From NCBI GenBank assembly GCA_023391335.1, contig JAEWBG010000101.1, forward strand, positions 62,001-126,000: 64,000 nt of DNA. The letters run 5' to 3'. This DNA is from Pseudomonadota bacterium. GTDB lineage: Bacteria > Pseudomonadota > Gammaproteobacteria > Steroidobacterales > Steroidobacteraceae. The stretch's first letter is position 1; every line of letters starts with the position of its first letter. The notes below the pieces were generated by a model that made no database searches, was not told where the DNA came from, and saw only the letters and a program-made list of their open reading frames with translations. This document shows, piece by piece, positions 8,731-16,773 of the stretch. The translations under genes were made by a program, and so were the position numbers.

Positions 8731-9357
8731 ATGGAACGAAGAACAAAGTGGGCAGCATTTTCGATCGCGGCATGTTTAGGCGCCGCAGGCGTGCACGCTG
8801 AGGACGAAGGGTTCTACGCCGGACTGGCGTTGGGTAAATTCAAGCAAAGCGTGCAAAGCGGCGATTGGGTGGTCTATGACGCAGGCAGCGGGAGCGTGGT
8901 CCCAGGCATTCGCATCGATTCGGATAATGGAGACTTAGGCGGGGCACTGAGTCTGGGGTATCGATTGAATCGATATTTCGCCGCTGAACTTTCGTTCTTG
9001 AACGCTGGCACGGCGGATCAAACGAATCGCTTCGGCAACTTGGGCACCGCAACGCGTTCTGCACAGATCACTGGACCAGTTTTGTCCGTGCTGCCTTCGT
9101 TTGAGCTCGGGTCGAACGTGCGCGCGTATGTGCGCACAGGTGTGCTGTTTGCGCACGAGAAGTTCGAGTACGAGGGCGGCTACTCCGAGACGCTTGGCGA
9201 TACGACCTGGATCGCGGGCGCCGGTCTCGAGTACACGTTGACCGACCGTTGGAACATGAACGTGGAGTATCTACGGAGCGGCGATCTCGATGAGCCTGCC
9301 GACTCGGGCGGGAATCATTTGAGCGGACTCACGTTGGGAGTGAAGTACAAGTTCTAA
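8731..9357 (+). CDS. Outer-membrane beta-barrel protein (OmpA-like porin family), copy 1
   Basis: 208 residues from ATG 8731, which follows GGAG by six bases. Signal peptide ends GVHA. The mature chain is an eight-strand-type barrel: FYAGLALGKFKQS, GGALSLGYRLNRYFAAELSFLNAG, WIAGAGLEYTLTDRWNMNVEYL, and a terminal strand LTLGVKYKF ending in Phe, the signal read by the BAM machinery. There is no periplasmic OmpA peptidoglycan domain. The next gene is a clear paralogue, so the pair arose by tandem duplication. A perfect 12-bp hairpin lies between them. Confidence 0.8.
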   Translation: MERRTKWAAFSIAACLGAAGVHAEDEGFYAGLALGKFKQSVQSGDWVVYDAGSGSVVPGIRIDSDNGDLGGALSLGYRLNRYFAAELSFLNAGTADQTNRFGNLGTATRSAQITGPVLSVLPSFELGSNVRAYVRTGVLFAHEKFEYEGGYSETLGDTTWIAGAGLEYTLTDRWNMNVEYLRSGDLDEPADSGGNHLSGLTLGVKYKF

Positions 9358-9365
9358 TGCAGCGC

Positions 9366-9394
9366 CTAGATCGTGGCGATGAGCCACGATCTAG
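9366..9394 (+). terminator. Perfect hairpin between the two porin genes
   Basis: CTAGATCGTGGC and GCCACGATCTAG form a 12-bp perfect stem with a five-base loop, nine bases after the first porin stop. Only a weak CTTC tract follows, so it may be an inefficient terminator or an RNA-stability hairpin setting different levels for the two paralogues. Confidence 0.55.
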
Positions 9395-9490
9395 CTTCAA
9401 AGCGGTTCTCGTCCAACTCCGCGTCGATTGTGCGAGCATTTGGTTTTCCGTTTCAGCATGAAGAATGAACAACAGCGAAGGAGGCCTTTC

Positions 9491-10111
9491 ATGGAACGCT
9501 CGGGTATTCCGGTATGGATCGCTACGGCAACTCTGCTGGCAACAGGAGTTGCCTGCGCACAGGACACCAACGTTTACCTGAGCGCTGGATTGGGCCAAAT
9601 GCGTCAAAGCTTCGACACTCATGAGTACGTTCTTGACGTGCCCGCGCAGGGACTGTCCGGGGATGACACACGCGATCGTGCGTGGGATGTGGGCGTCGGC
9701 TACCAAATCAACGAATTCCTTGCGACGGAACTATCCTATTTAGATGCAGGAACTGGGAAACGACGGCTCGATGGCGCCACCCCGGCCCGCATCGACTCGC
9801 ACGTCACAGGTCTACTCGCCTCGGTAGTGCCACAATTTTCCTTCTCATCAGGTTCCTACTTCTATGCGCGGATCGGAGCCCTCTATGCCGATGACAAGGT
9901 GACGTATAAGTATCCCGAAGCATCGAACTTCAACCGATCGGACAGTATTCGCGGCACCACTTGGTTTGCGGGCCTGGGCGTTGCATATCAGGTGCTAGAC
10001 CGGTGGAGTATCGGCCTCGAATACGTTCGCAGCGGCGCATTGCGGCAAGACTCTTCGGTCGCAGACAACTATCTCTCCGGCGCAAGGCTCGGATTCCGGT
10101 TCGACTTCTAA
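9491..10111 (+). CDS. Outer-membrane beta-barrel protein (OmpA-like porin family), copy 2
   Basis: 206 residues; ATG 9491 is fixed by AAGGAGG six bases upstream. Signal peptide ends VACA. It follows copy 1 motif by motif (VYLSAGLGQMRQS, VGVGYQINEFLATELSYLDAG, TTWFAGLGVAYQVLDRWSIG) and ends ARLGFRFDF, again with C-terminal Phe. The surface-loop regions differ most. Function is probably structural or permeability-related; no specific substrate can be named. Confidence 0.8.
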   Translation: MERSGIPVWIATATLLATGVACAQDTNVYLSAGLGQMRQSFDTHEYVLDVPAQGLSGDDTRDRAWDVGVGYQINEFLATELSYLDAGTGKRRLDGATPARIDSHVTGLLASVVPQFSFSSGSYFYARIGALYADDKVTYKYPEASNFNRSDSIRGTTWFAGLGVAYQVLDRWSIGLEYVRSGALRQDSSVADNYLSGARLGFRFDF

Positions 10112-10182
10112 CTAGAAGGCCGCGGCCGCAACGCAATGAGCGCTAGTTCGGCACGCCGACTCTATGAGCGCTGTGGCCTCAG

Positions 10183-10641
10183 TCATTTATCGAGCTCTAT
10201 AAGCTTTGGTTTCACGGTACGTCGTGCAATGAAGAGCTCACCAATCGTCACAGGTAACGTGAAGCGCCGCGGCCCCGCACTTCCCGGATTGATGTAGATC
10301 ACCCCTTCGCGACGTTCGATGCTCGGCTTGTGCGAATGACCGTAGACCACCACATCGATGCTTGCGGCTGGCGGATCGACGTCGATCATCGAGATGTCGT
10401 GGACCACGTAAATGAGTTTGCCGCCAAGGTCGATAAGCTCCGTCTCCGGCAAGTTCTTCGCCCAGGGTCCTTTATCGTTATTGCCACGAACCGCAGTGAC
10501 CGGCGCGATCTGCGCTAGCGTTTCAAGAATGCCGGGCTTATGTACGTCGCCACCGTGAATGATGTGATCGCAGCCCTGCAGAAAGGCGATTGCTTCTGGG
10601 CGAAGCAGTCCGTGCGTGTCTGAGATGAGTCCGATGCGCAT
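10183..10641 (-). CDS. YfcE/MJ0936-type metallophosphoesterase
   Basis: 152 residues starting MRIGLISDTHGLLRPEA. The five phosphoesterase blocks are visible: ISDTHG (D-x-H), HGGDVH (GD), RGNND (GNxD), VVHD, and YGHSHKP (GHSH), giving a two-metal site. The family hydrolyses phosphodiesters such as 2',3'-cNMP or bis-pNPP in vitro; the natural substrate is unsettled. ATG 10641 is preferred over a TTG at 10653. Convergent with the porins; repeat DNA lies upstream. Confidence 0.85.
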   Translation of the reverse strand: MRIGLISDTHGLLRPEAIAFLQGCDHIIHGGDVHKPGILETLAQIAPVTAVRGNNDKGPWAKNLPETELIDLGGKLIYVVHDISMIDVDPPAASIDVVVYGHSHKPSIERREGVIYINPGSAGPRRFTLPVTIGELFIARRTVKPKLIELDK

Positions 10642-10659
10642 TAGAAAACCCAAGTGTGC

Positions 10660-11000
10660 GCTACGCGTATAGGGTGTGAGGTGTCACTGCGGACCGGCGT
10701 CTTTCCGCGAACGCCCCACCGTCAACTGACAACTCAGAAGAATGTTTCCAGGGAGGCACGGAGAGGCAAGACAGTGAAAGTATGAGCTACGCGTGTAGGG
10801 TGTGAGGTGTGCTCGAACGTGGTCACCTTCTTGCTGCCAACTGCCAACGCTCAACGGCCAACTCGAAGGAATATCTCCACGGAGAACACGGAGATATCAG
10901 ACAACCTAAGCGTGAGCTACGCGTGCAGGTGTGAGATGTGGTCGAACGTCATCACCTTCTTGCTGCCAACGCCCAACCGTCAACCGGCAACTCGCCATTC
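10660..11000. repeat. Intergenic repeat mosaic, two full units and one partial
   Basis: A partial unit at 10668 (GCGCTACGCGTATAGGG) is followed by two clear units starting at about 10783 and 10914, 131 bases apart. Each has GAGCTACGCGTG, GTGTGAG.TGTG, TCGAACGT, a CACCTTCTTGCTGCCAAC block, then CAACGGCCAACTC-type runs; the first is closed by a CACGGAGAACACGGAG block. Nothing here looks coding. Confidence 0.75.
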
Positions 11001-11116
11001 GCGGACATCTGAAAATAGCCGGACTCAAGAGATTCGCTCTCCAGACGCTTGCCACGGATCGAGCGGGATGGTGAACTCCGCAATGTAGTTCGTATTACAA
11101 ACCATTCGGGGGACGA

Positions 11117-12130
11117 ATGACTAAGCATTATCGGGGTACTGCGCCCTATAGAGTGTCTCTTGCGCAATTGTTGTTGAGCGTTAGCGTTCTTATTTCTATG
11201 CCCGCATCGAGCCAGAACACGCCATCGCCGCCTTCTGCCGAAGATCAGCAAAGGATGCGTGAGGCTCAAGAGCGATACAACGCCATGCCGGATACGAAGG
11301 GCACGGGTCCTTTCGCGGCACTGAAGGAGGAAGTGCCCTCGCTGCCCGACCACGTCGTTTACCGGCCGGCTGATTTGAGCAAGCTCGGTAATACGAAACT
11401 CGGCGTGCTCGTATGGGGCAACGGTGCCTGCTCGAACGATGGTGCGAGCTCGCGGTTGCATTTGTTGGAGATTGCATCGCACGGGTATCTCGTCATCGCA
11501 AATGGGTCGATCAAGTCGGGGCCCGGCATCCAACCCGAGCCGCCGCCACCGCCGCGTGCCGATGGCCAACTACCGCCGCCAGCGACGAGCCCGCAACAAT
11601 TGACGCAAGCGATCGATTGGGCGTTAGCCGAAAACGCGCGCAAGGGCAGCGATCTACACGGACGCATCGATCCGAAGGCGGTTGCTGTCGCAGGCTATAG
11701 CTGTGGCGGCTTGCAGGCGTTGCAGGTGGCCGGAGATAAGCGCCTTCGCACAGTCATCATCCAAAACAGCGGGATCTTCAATCCAGAAACGGCGCTGCGT
11801 CTGCCGTCGATGGATATCGGTAAGGACACGCTGAAGACGATTCACACACCCGTGCTGTACATCCTCGGTGGACCGAAGGACATCGCGTATCAAAACGGCA
11901 TGGATGATTTCCGCAGGATCGATCATGTGCCCGCTGTTGTGGTCAACACAGATGTCGGGCACGGCGGTACGTATCACGAACCGAATGGCGGACGAGCGGC
12001 GCAAGTAGCAGTGGCGTGGTTGCAGTGGCAATTGCGCGGAGATCAGAAAGCGAAGGCATGGTTCGTCGGACCACAGTGCGGCCTATGCACCGACAAGCAA
12101 TGGACGATCGAGACTAAGAATCTGAAGTGA
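11117..12130 (+). CDS. Secreted alpha/beta hydrolase
   Basis: 337 residues with a Sec signal peptide (hydrophobic LLLSVSVLISMPASS). GYSCGGLQAL contains the nucleophile elbow GxSxG (Ser about 195); YILGGPKDIAY supplies a candidate Asp and DVGHGGTYHEPNGG the His. The overall pattern is like chlorophyllase or dienelactone-type hydrolases and polyester esterases. A proline-rich loop (EPPPPPPRADGQLPPP) sits before the nucleophile. It is bracketed on both sides by repeat arrays and stands alone. Esterase activity is likely; the substrate is unknown. Confidence 0.8.
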   Translation: MTKHYRGTAPYRVSLAQLLLSVSVLISMPASSQNTPSPPSAEDQQRMREAQERYNAMPDTKGTGPFAALKEEVPSLPDHVVYRPADLSKLGNTKLGVLVWGNGACSNDGASSRLHLLEIASHGYLVIANGSIKSGPGIQPEPPPPPRADGQLPPPATSPQQLTQAIDWALAENARKGSDLHGRIDPKAVAVAGYSCGGLQALQVAGDKRLRTVIIQNSGIFNPETALRLPSMDIGKDTLKTIHTPVLYILGGPKDIAYQNGMDDFRRIDHVPAVVVNTDVGHGGTYHEPNGGRAAQVAVAWLQWQLRGDQKAKAWFVGPQCGLCTDKQWTIETKNLK

Positions 12131-12159
12131 GATCAAGGCACCGGCAGAGAATTTCACAT

Positions 12160-12950
12160 GGAGGACACAGAGCACACGGAAGTGCAAGACGGCGAAAGTG
12201 TGAGCTACGCGTGTGAGGTGTGCTCGAACGTGGTCACCTTCTTGCTGCCAACTACCCACGCTTAACGGCCAACTCGAAGAAATATCTCCGCGGAGGTCGG
12301 ACGCAACACAAAGCGCACATAGAAAGTTGTGAGTTATGACGGCTGCGCGTGCGGGTGTGAAGTGCGGTCGAACGTAATCTAGCTTCTTGCTGCCATCGCC
12401 CAACGCTAATCGGCCAACTCGAAAGAAAATCTCCACGGAGGCACGGAGCACACGGAAGTGCAAGACGGCGAAAGTGTGAGCTACGCGTGTCGGGTGTGAG
12501 GTGTGCTCGAACGTCATCACCTTCTTGCTGCCAACTACCAACGCTTAACGGCCAACTCGAAGGAATATCTCCGCGGAGGTCGGACGCAACACAAAGCGCA
12601 CATGAAAAGGTGTGAGTTATGACGGCTGCGCGTGCGGGTGTGAAGTGCGGTCGAACGTAGGCTAGCTTCTTGCTGCCATCGCCCAACGCTTAACGGCCAA
12701 CTCGAAAGAAAATCTCCACGGAGGGCACGGGGCACACGGAAGTGCAAGACGGCGAAAGTGTGAGCTACGCGTGTAGGGTGTGAGGTGTGCTCGAACGTGG
12801 TCACCTTCTTGCTGGCAACTACCCACGCTCAACGGCCAACGCGAAGGAATGTCTCCACGGAGGACACGGAGTACACGGAGGTACAAGAGGAAGCGATACA
12901 TCGAGCCTAAAGATCAGGCTGAATCGCTGCTCTTACCCGTGACTCGTGAC
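12160..12950. repeat. Higher-order tandem repeat array (about 280-bp period made of two half-units)
   Basis: GTGAGCTACGCGTG starts at about 12200, 12476 and 12760. A diverged half-unit, GTGAGTTATGACGGCTGCG, starts at 12329 and 12612. So the array alternates A and B half-units of about 129-148 bases; full periods are 276 and 284. Each half-unit has the same internal order as the single copies elsewhere: head, TCGAACG, CTTCTTGCTGCCA, AACGGCCAACTCGAA, CTCC(A/G)CGGAGG. The B half ends in the CACGGAGG block; the A half ends in GGACGCAACACAAAGCGCACAT, an arm of the inverted-repeat family. The last part (12861-12950) is the near copy of 6512-6602. Minus-strand ORFs with repeated peptide text are by-products. 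Confidence 0.85.
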
Positions 12951-13023
12951 CCGTGACGAAGAAGAAACAGGGTCTTGCTGCCAACTCTCAACGGTCAACC
13001 GACAACTCAGCAGAAGCGCTCCA

Positions 13024-13995
13024 TCAAGGCTTCAGCGTTGCCGCATATGCCGCCGCGGCGATCATGTCCTGAATCGACATGCCACTCACCACCGGCTGCA
13101 TCAAGATTGCGCGCTCGCCTTCGCGAGTGTGGTTTTGGAAAGCCACCATTTGCCGCAATAGATAGGTAGGCGAGCGTCCGGCGATGGGCGGAGCGATATC
13201 CGTGCCGCGTAACGTGTTGCCATGGCACGTTGCGCAAGCCTGCGTGGCACCCGCATCGAGCGAAAGCTGTCGACCTCGCGCAATGCTGCCGACGGGAACG
13301 TATGCGACATACGGCATCGTCTCATCGCGCAGCTCATGACGGGTCACGTCAGGCGCGACCTCAAACAACCTCACCCCGAGATCTTGCTTACAGGTTGAGG
13401 ATTTCTCGACGTAGATCCAATACGCGCGCTGAACACAAGGAATGCGCTCTGCTTCGACGACACGCACTCGCTCGCCCAACGCCTGTTTAGAAAAGTAGTC
13501 CGCCGCAGCCTTGATCTCATCGTCCGAAAGTCGTGCCGCAATCTTTGCCATGTTACTAATCGGCAGATACGCGTCGGGACCCACTGCCTTGCGATGTTCC
13601 GATCTCATTTCTTCGAGCTGTCGCAAGATATACGCCGCTGACAATCCGGCGAGAGCCGCATTTTCCGGCCGCCCTTGTCCCGTTGCCGTATGGCAGAACG
13701 CGCACGCGAGCACGTCTGGCTTGCGACCATGCGCAACGATGTCCGGCATCGCAGAGTGAGTCTCAGGAAACCAGTCCGGTGCATTGAACGCATCATTCAC
13801 TTGCCGTTGTGTGTAATGAACGCGGCTGTGATTAAGTGAGAGCGCCTTGCTGTCGTCCCAGCTCGGCGCGCTTGTGGCGGGAATGACAGGAAAGAGCCAA
13901 TCAATTGGTCCCTCCTCGTCTGCGACGATGCAAGGACTGACCACCAACGCAGATACCATGGAAGTCACGAGAACCAAGCGCTTCAGGAGTGTCAT
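13024..13995 (-). CDS. Periplasmic di-heme cytochrome c (class I, tandem)
   Basis: 323 residues with an N-terminal signal peptide (LVTSMVSALVVSPCIVA). Two heme-attachment sites, CAFCH (Cys98-His102) and CATCH (Cys254-His258), sit in two homologous cytochrome c domains; AGLSAAYILRQLEEM and AGRSPTYLLRQMVAF are the matching helices after each heme. Distal Met ligands are probably in LPISNMAKIAARL and LMQPVVSGMS. This tandem layout resembles cytochrome c4-like electron carriers; the N-terminal 90-residue extension is extra. No oxidoreductase partner is adjacent. Confidence 0.85.
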   Translation of the reverse strand: MTLLKRLVLVTSMVSALVVSPCIVADEEGPIDWLFPVIPATSAPSWDDSKALSLNHSRVHYTQRQVNDAFNAPDWFPETHSAMPDIVAHGRKPDVLACAFCHTATGQGRPENAALAGLSAAYILRQLEEMRSEHRKAVGPDAYLPISNMAKIAARLSDDEIKAAADYFSKQALGERVRVVEAERIPCVQRAYWIYVEKSSTCKQDLGVRLFEVAPDVTRHELRDETMPYVAYVPVGSIARGRQLSLDAGATQACATCHGNTLRGTDIAPPIAGRSPTYLLRQMVAFQNHTREGERAILMQPVVSGMSIQDMIAAAAYAATLKP

Positions 13996-14040
13996 GGCAA
14001 GAGGATGCTTTGTTGTTTGAAACGGTCGCGGACGTTCTTA

Positions 14041-14131
14041 CCTGTGACGCGTGACCTTTAATCTGGGACCGTGACCTGCAGCCTTGGAGGGGCCCTCTTC
14101 CTAATCACTAGTCACAAGTCACTAGTCACTC
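14041..14131. repeat. GTGAC-type direct repeats
   Basis: Short recurring words GTGACGCGTGACC, CCGTGACC and CACTAGTCACAAGTCACTAGTCAC. The same word type occurs at about 6593-6630, 12935-12960 and 16430-16450, always in repeat-rich gaps. The block overlaps the last bases of the lipoprotein gene that begins at 14505. Confidence 0.6.
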
Positions 14132-14505
14132 TCTTTCTGCTTAGCGTCCGCAATCGAAAACGTAAATTCGTTCCAGAACGTAATCGACCCAGTCCCACCA
14201 GGGCGAATCCGCCATTCCGCAGGCGACCCGCGAAATTCGGCGGTGCCGGTCACGTAGCACGGAAACCAGTCGTAGTCGTCGTTCAAATCGGACGGCGTCA
14301 CGATGCGCGCATGATTCAAGAATTGCTTCGCGTCGCGGAGCGACAACTGAAAATCGCGACAACCAGCATCATCCGGCTTTTCCCCGCCGCGCCCAGTGAT
14401 GACGACTTTCTGTGCTGGACCCAAACTGGGCCCGCTCACGCATCCCTGCAAACAAGCGGTTAGCAATAGCGCAAGTGCGCTCTTAGCGATCGACAGAGTG
14501 CGCAC
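14122..14505 (-). CDS. Small putative lipoprotein
   Basis: 127 residues from a GTG start immediately after the stop of the upstream DUF1801 gene, so translation is probably coupled. The N-terminus is a lipoprotein signal with LQGC as lipobox. The mature part has two further cysteines (AGCRDF, WFPCYV) that may pair, and no domain I recognise. The C-terminal bases run into GTGAC-type repeat sequence. Confidence 0.65.
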   Translation of the reverse strand: MRTLSIAKSALALLLTACLQGCVSGPSLGPAQKVVITGRGGEKPDDAGCRDFQLSLRDAKQFLNHARIVTPSDLNDDYDWFPCYVTGTAEFRGSPAEWRIRPGGTGSITFWNEFTFSIADAKQKESD

Positions 14506-14955
14506 TTACTTTGCCGCCTTCGATTTCGCCTTCGCCTTTGGCTTCGTCTGTTTCGCAGAGGTATTCAGATCAACTGCCGCACGAATCAGCGCCTTGAACG
14601 CATTCGCATCGATCTTCTCGCCTTCTTTGATGTCGATCGCGCGTCGCATGTTGCCTTCGAGGCTCGCGTTGAACAGCTTGGCCGGATCCTTCAACGACGC
14701 GCCTTTCGCGAAGGTGAGCTTCACCACTCCTTTATAAGACTCGCCGGTGCAGATGATTCCGTCGTGCGACCACACCGGGACGCCCGGATTGGTCGGCTTT
14801 GCCCACTTCCATTCTTCGATCACGTCAGGATCAGCTTGCTTGATGAGCTTGCGCATCCTCGCCAGCATTTCGCCTCGCCAATCGTTGAGATCGGAGATGC
14901 GTTGGTCGATCTTCTGCGAAGCCTCTTTGCCCTCGTCCGAAGTTGCTTTCGCCAT
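14506..14955 (-). CDS. DUF1801 domain protein (YdhG-like)
   Basis: 149 residues. The core LNDWRGEMLARMRKLIKQADPDVIEEWKWAKP and PVWSHDGIICTGESYKGVVKLTF is typical of DUF1801, a fold related to frataxin-like iron chaperones such as YdhG. The C-terminus is an Ala/Lys tail (KPKAKAKSKAAK) that may bind nucleic acid. It is first of two genes on this strand, followed without gap by a small lipoprotein. Function is unproven. Confidence 0.8.
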   Translation of the reverse strand: MAKATSDEGKEASQKIDQRISDLNDWRGEMLARMRKLIKQADPDVIEEWKWAKPTNPGVPVWSHDGIICTGESYKGVVKLTFAKGASLKDPAKLFNASLEGNMRRAIDIKEGEKIDANAFKALIRAAVDLNTSAKQTKPKAKAKSKAAK

Positions 14956-15017
14956 TTCGTACCCTGCGACGGTGAGCCGCCATCTTTAACTCTTAGGCGC
15001 TCTCACGCAAGGCATCA

Positions 15018-15473
15018 TCATTTCTTTGCGAACGCCGCATCGAATTTGGCCTTATCCAGATACTTCGTGTAGCGAGTGAACGCGTCGTTCACAGTGGCGT
15101 TGGACATCAGCTCTTGCATCGCTAACTTCCCCAGCGCGCCGAACGCTGCCTTGAACGATTCACCGCCTTCCTTCTCGATTGCGGTCTTTGCCTCCGGTAG
15201 GCAGCTCTCTGTGATCAGCTTGGTCGCCAAAGCAGCCAGTTTCTTATCCAGCTCATCGCGCTCCACGTCGCTCACATGGGACAACGGCTCAAGCTCTGGA
15301 TGAGACGACATGGCTACAAAAATCCACTGAGCCAGGTCCTTGCGATCCTTTCCAGTTGTGTTGTCAGCGACACAGGTGCTCAATGCTTCTGTTGCCGGGC
15401 CAGCAGAAACGGATTGGGCAGCGCCTATCGTGCTCAAGATAGTGAACGCACAGATCGAGTAGATTCGCTTCAT
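15018..15473 (-). CDS. Small secreted hypothetical protein
   Basis: 151 residues. ATG 15473 is chosen for AAGGAG upstream and a good signal peptide (MKRIYSICAFTILSTIGAAQ, cleavage after VSA). The mature chain is helical and charged with two cysteines (STCVADN, ESCLPEA), likely a disulfide. No family recognised. The longer frame upstream is repeat DNA and should not be included. Confidence 0.65.
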   Translation of the reverse strand: MKRIYSICAFTILSTIGAAQSVSAGPATEALSTCVADNTTGKDRKDLAQWIFVAMSSHPELEPLSHVSDVERDELDKKLAALATKLITESCLPEAKTAIEKEGGESFKAAFGALGKLAMQELMSNATVNDAFTRYTKYLDKAKFDAAFAKK

Positions 15474-15896
15474 GATCTTCTTCTCCTTAGAAAGAACGAG
15501 ACGGCTGCGTCGCGACAAGAACCGAGCCCTATAGCAGATTGCATTGGCGTTGCCCGCTAGCCTGGTGCATCCGCGCGGTCGGCTTGAGATGGTCAAGAAT
15601 TGATGCAGAGGCGACAAGTAGCCAGTTCGCATCTGGCGCTGAAATTGCGGTAGGGGGAGACACCCTCTCCCCAACCCTCCCCCATCGAGGCCCCATCGAG
15701 GGGGAGGGAGCTTGAAAGCAGATGCCATGCGCCTTCGGTGAGCGGTGACGACGTAAGGGAAGTTGTGGCGCAAGGTGGCCGCACAGCGAAGGTATTCCAT
15801 CCTCACGCGAGCACGCTCGCTCTCACCTGCTCACTACTTTGATTGTGCGCTTTGTGTTGCCTCCGGCCTCCGTGCCTCCGTGTTCTCCGTGTCCTC

Positions 15897-16047
15897 CGTG
15901 TCCTCCGTGGAGATTCTTTCTTTTCTGCTTCTTTCCCCAGTGCTCCCAGTGCTTACCGTATCTCTTATCTATGGGACGCCACTGCAAGATAGGCACCCGC
16001 CTTCGCGGGCGTGACGACTTGTACCTCCGTGTTCTCCGTGTGAAATC
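15897..16047. repeat. Long direct repeat, copy 1
   Basis: Begins with CGTGTCCTCCGTGGAGA, then a CTTTCTTTTCTGCTTC block, CCCAGTGCTCCCAGTGCTT, CCGTATCTCTTATCTATG, a CACCCGC hairpin and TTGTACCTCCGTGTTCTCC. The copy at 16600-16766 has the same order with only scattered single-base changes and one extra CCGTGTT unit. Confidence 0.85.
15994..16013. repeat. REP-like small palindrome 1
   Basis: CACCCGC-CTTC-GCGGGCGTG forms a short GC-rich stem with a CTTC loop, set in the flank word GATAGG...TGACGA. Same element at 16115 and 16698. Confidence 0.6.
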
Positions 16048-16114
16048 TGTCTCTTCTGAGTTGTCGGTTGACCGTTGACGGTGGGCGGCAAGAAGTCCTG
16101 AAGCACAGGATAGC

Positions 16115-16132
16115 CACCCGCCTTCGCGGGTG
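16115..16132. repeat. REP-like small palindrome 2
   Basis: CACCCGC-CTTC-GCGGGTG, a perfect seven-base stem. The flank word is GATAGC on the left and CGACG on the right, close to the other two copies. Confidence 0.65.
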
Positions 16133-16282
16133 CGACGGCATTCGAAGTCTGTGCGCTCTGTGAGCTCTTGTGTGAAATTCTTTTCCCGGATCCAAACGCG
16201 CAGCCCGCACGCGAGCAACGCTCGTTCTCACTTACTCACCTGTCCTTGTGCGCTTGGTGTTTCGTCCGGCTCGAGGGAAATC

Positions 16283-16389
16283 GCAACACAAAGAGCACAT
16301 AGAAAAACAAAGATCAGAAAGCGGAGGTCTGCCTTTTTATTCTGTTCTCTTTGTGCCCTTTGTGTTCCTTTTTGTGCGCTTTGTGTTGC
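16283..16389. repeat. Inverted repeat with CAACACAAAG arms
   Basis: The left arm GCAACACAAAGAGCACATAG and the right arm ending TTTGTGCGCTTTGTGTTGC are complementary over about 20 bases; further CTTTGTG words lie inside. Same family as 32400-32490 and 33572-33816. Confidence 0.7.
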
Positions 16390-16599
16390 CTCCGGCCTCC
16401 GTGCCCTCCGTGTGAGACTCTTAAGTGACTGGTGACTACTGACTAGGGACTTGCAAGAAGAAGTTCTACACCCATTCTCCCCGTGTTCCCCGTGGAGATC
16501 TTTTTCTTGGTGGTCCGTTGACAGTTGGGCGTTGGCAGGCAGAGGGCAGTCGCTCATCTTCATCGAATTTTCGTGTCATGGCCTCTATCTCCGTGCTCT

Positions 16600-16766
16600 C
16601 CGTGTCCTCCGTGGAGACTCTTTCTTTTCTGCTTCTTTCCCCAGTGCTCCCAGTGCTTGCCGTATCTCTTATCTATGTGACGCCACCGCAAGATAGGCAC
16701 CCGCCTTCGCAGGTGTGACGAGTTGTACCTCCGTGTTCTCCGTGTTCTCCGTGTGAAATCTTGTTC
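16600..16766. repeat. Long direct repeat, copy 2
   Basis: Second copy of the 15897-16047 element. It ends ten bases before the stop codon of the giant surface protein gene, so it could act on that transcript's 3' end. Confidence 0.85.
16698..16715. repeat. REP-like small palindrome 3
   Basis: CACCCGC-CTTC-GCAGGTG, one mismatch in the stem. Located inside direct-repeat copy 2. Confidence 0.55.
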
Positions 16767-16773
16767 TTAGTTC

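Larger units (their letters stand above)
15474..16773. repeat. 1.3-kb intergenic field of mixed repeats
   Basis: No credible gene. Contents in order: a G/C-run hairpin of the CCCTCCCCCATCGA/TCGAGGGGGAGGG type (about 15674-15707); CTTTGTGTTGCCTCCGG and CCTCCGTG runs (15848-15910); a long direct repeat seen again at 16600; three CACCCGC/GCGGGTG hairpins; an inverted repeat with CAACACAAAG arms (16283-16389); GTGACTGGTGACT words (16425-16445). ORFs with His-Gly-Glu text come from the CCGTG runs. Confidence 0.8.

Noticed and set aside
12083..12901. Several minus-strand ORFs of 79-152 residues with repeated peptide text
   Set aside because: They are the tandem repeat read in different frames; there are no ribosome sites and no codon bias, and frame changes with each unit.
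12160..12950. Possible CRISPR array
   Set aside because: Units are 129-148 bases and repeat over their full length, without constant short repeats and unique spacers, and no cas genes are present.
15823..16563. ORFs rich in His-Gly-Glu or Arg-Val-Leu text
   Set aside because: Translations of CCGTGTTCTCCGTG and CTTTGTG runs; such text is a familiar artefact of this repeat type.
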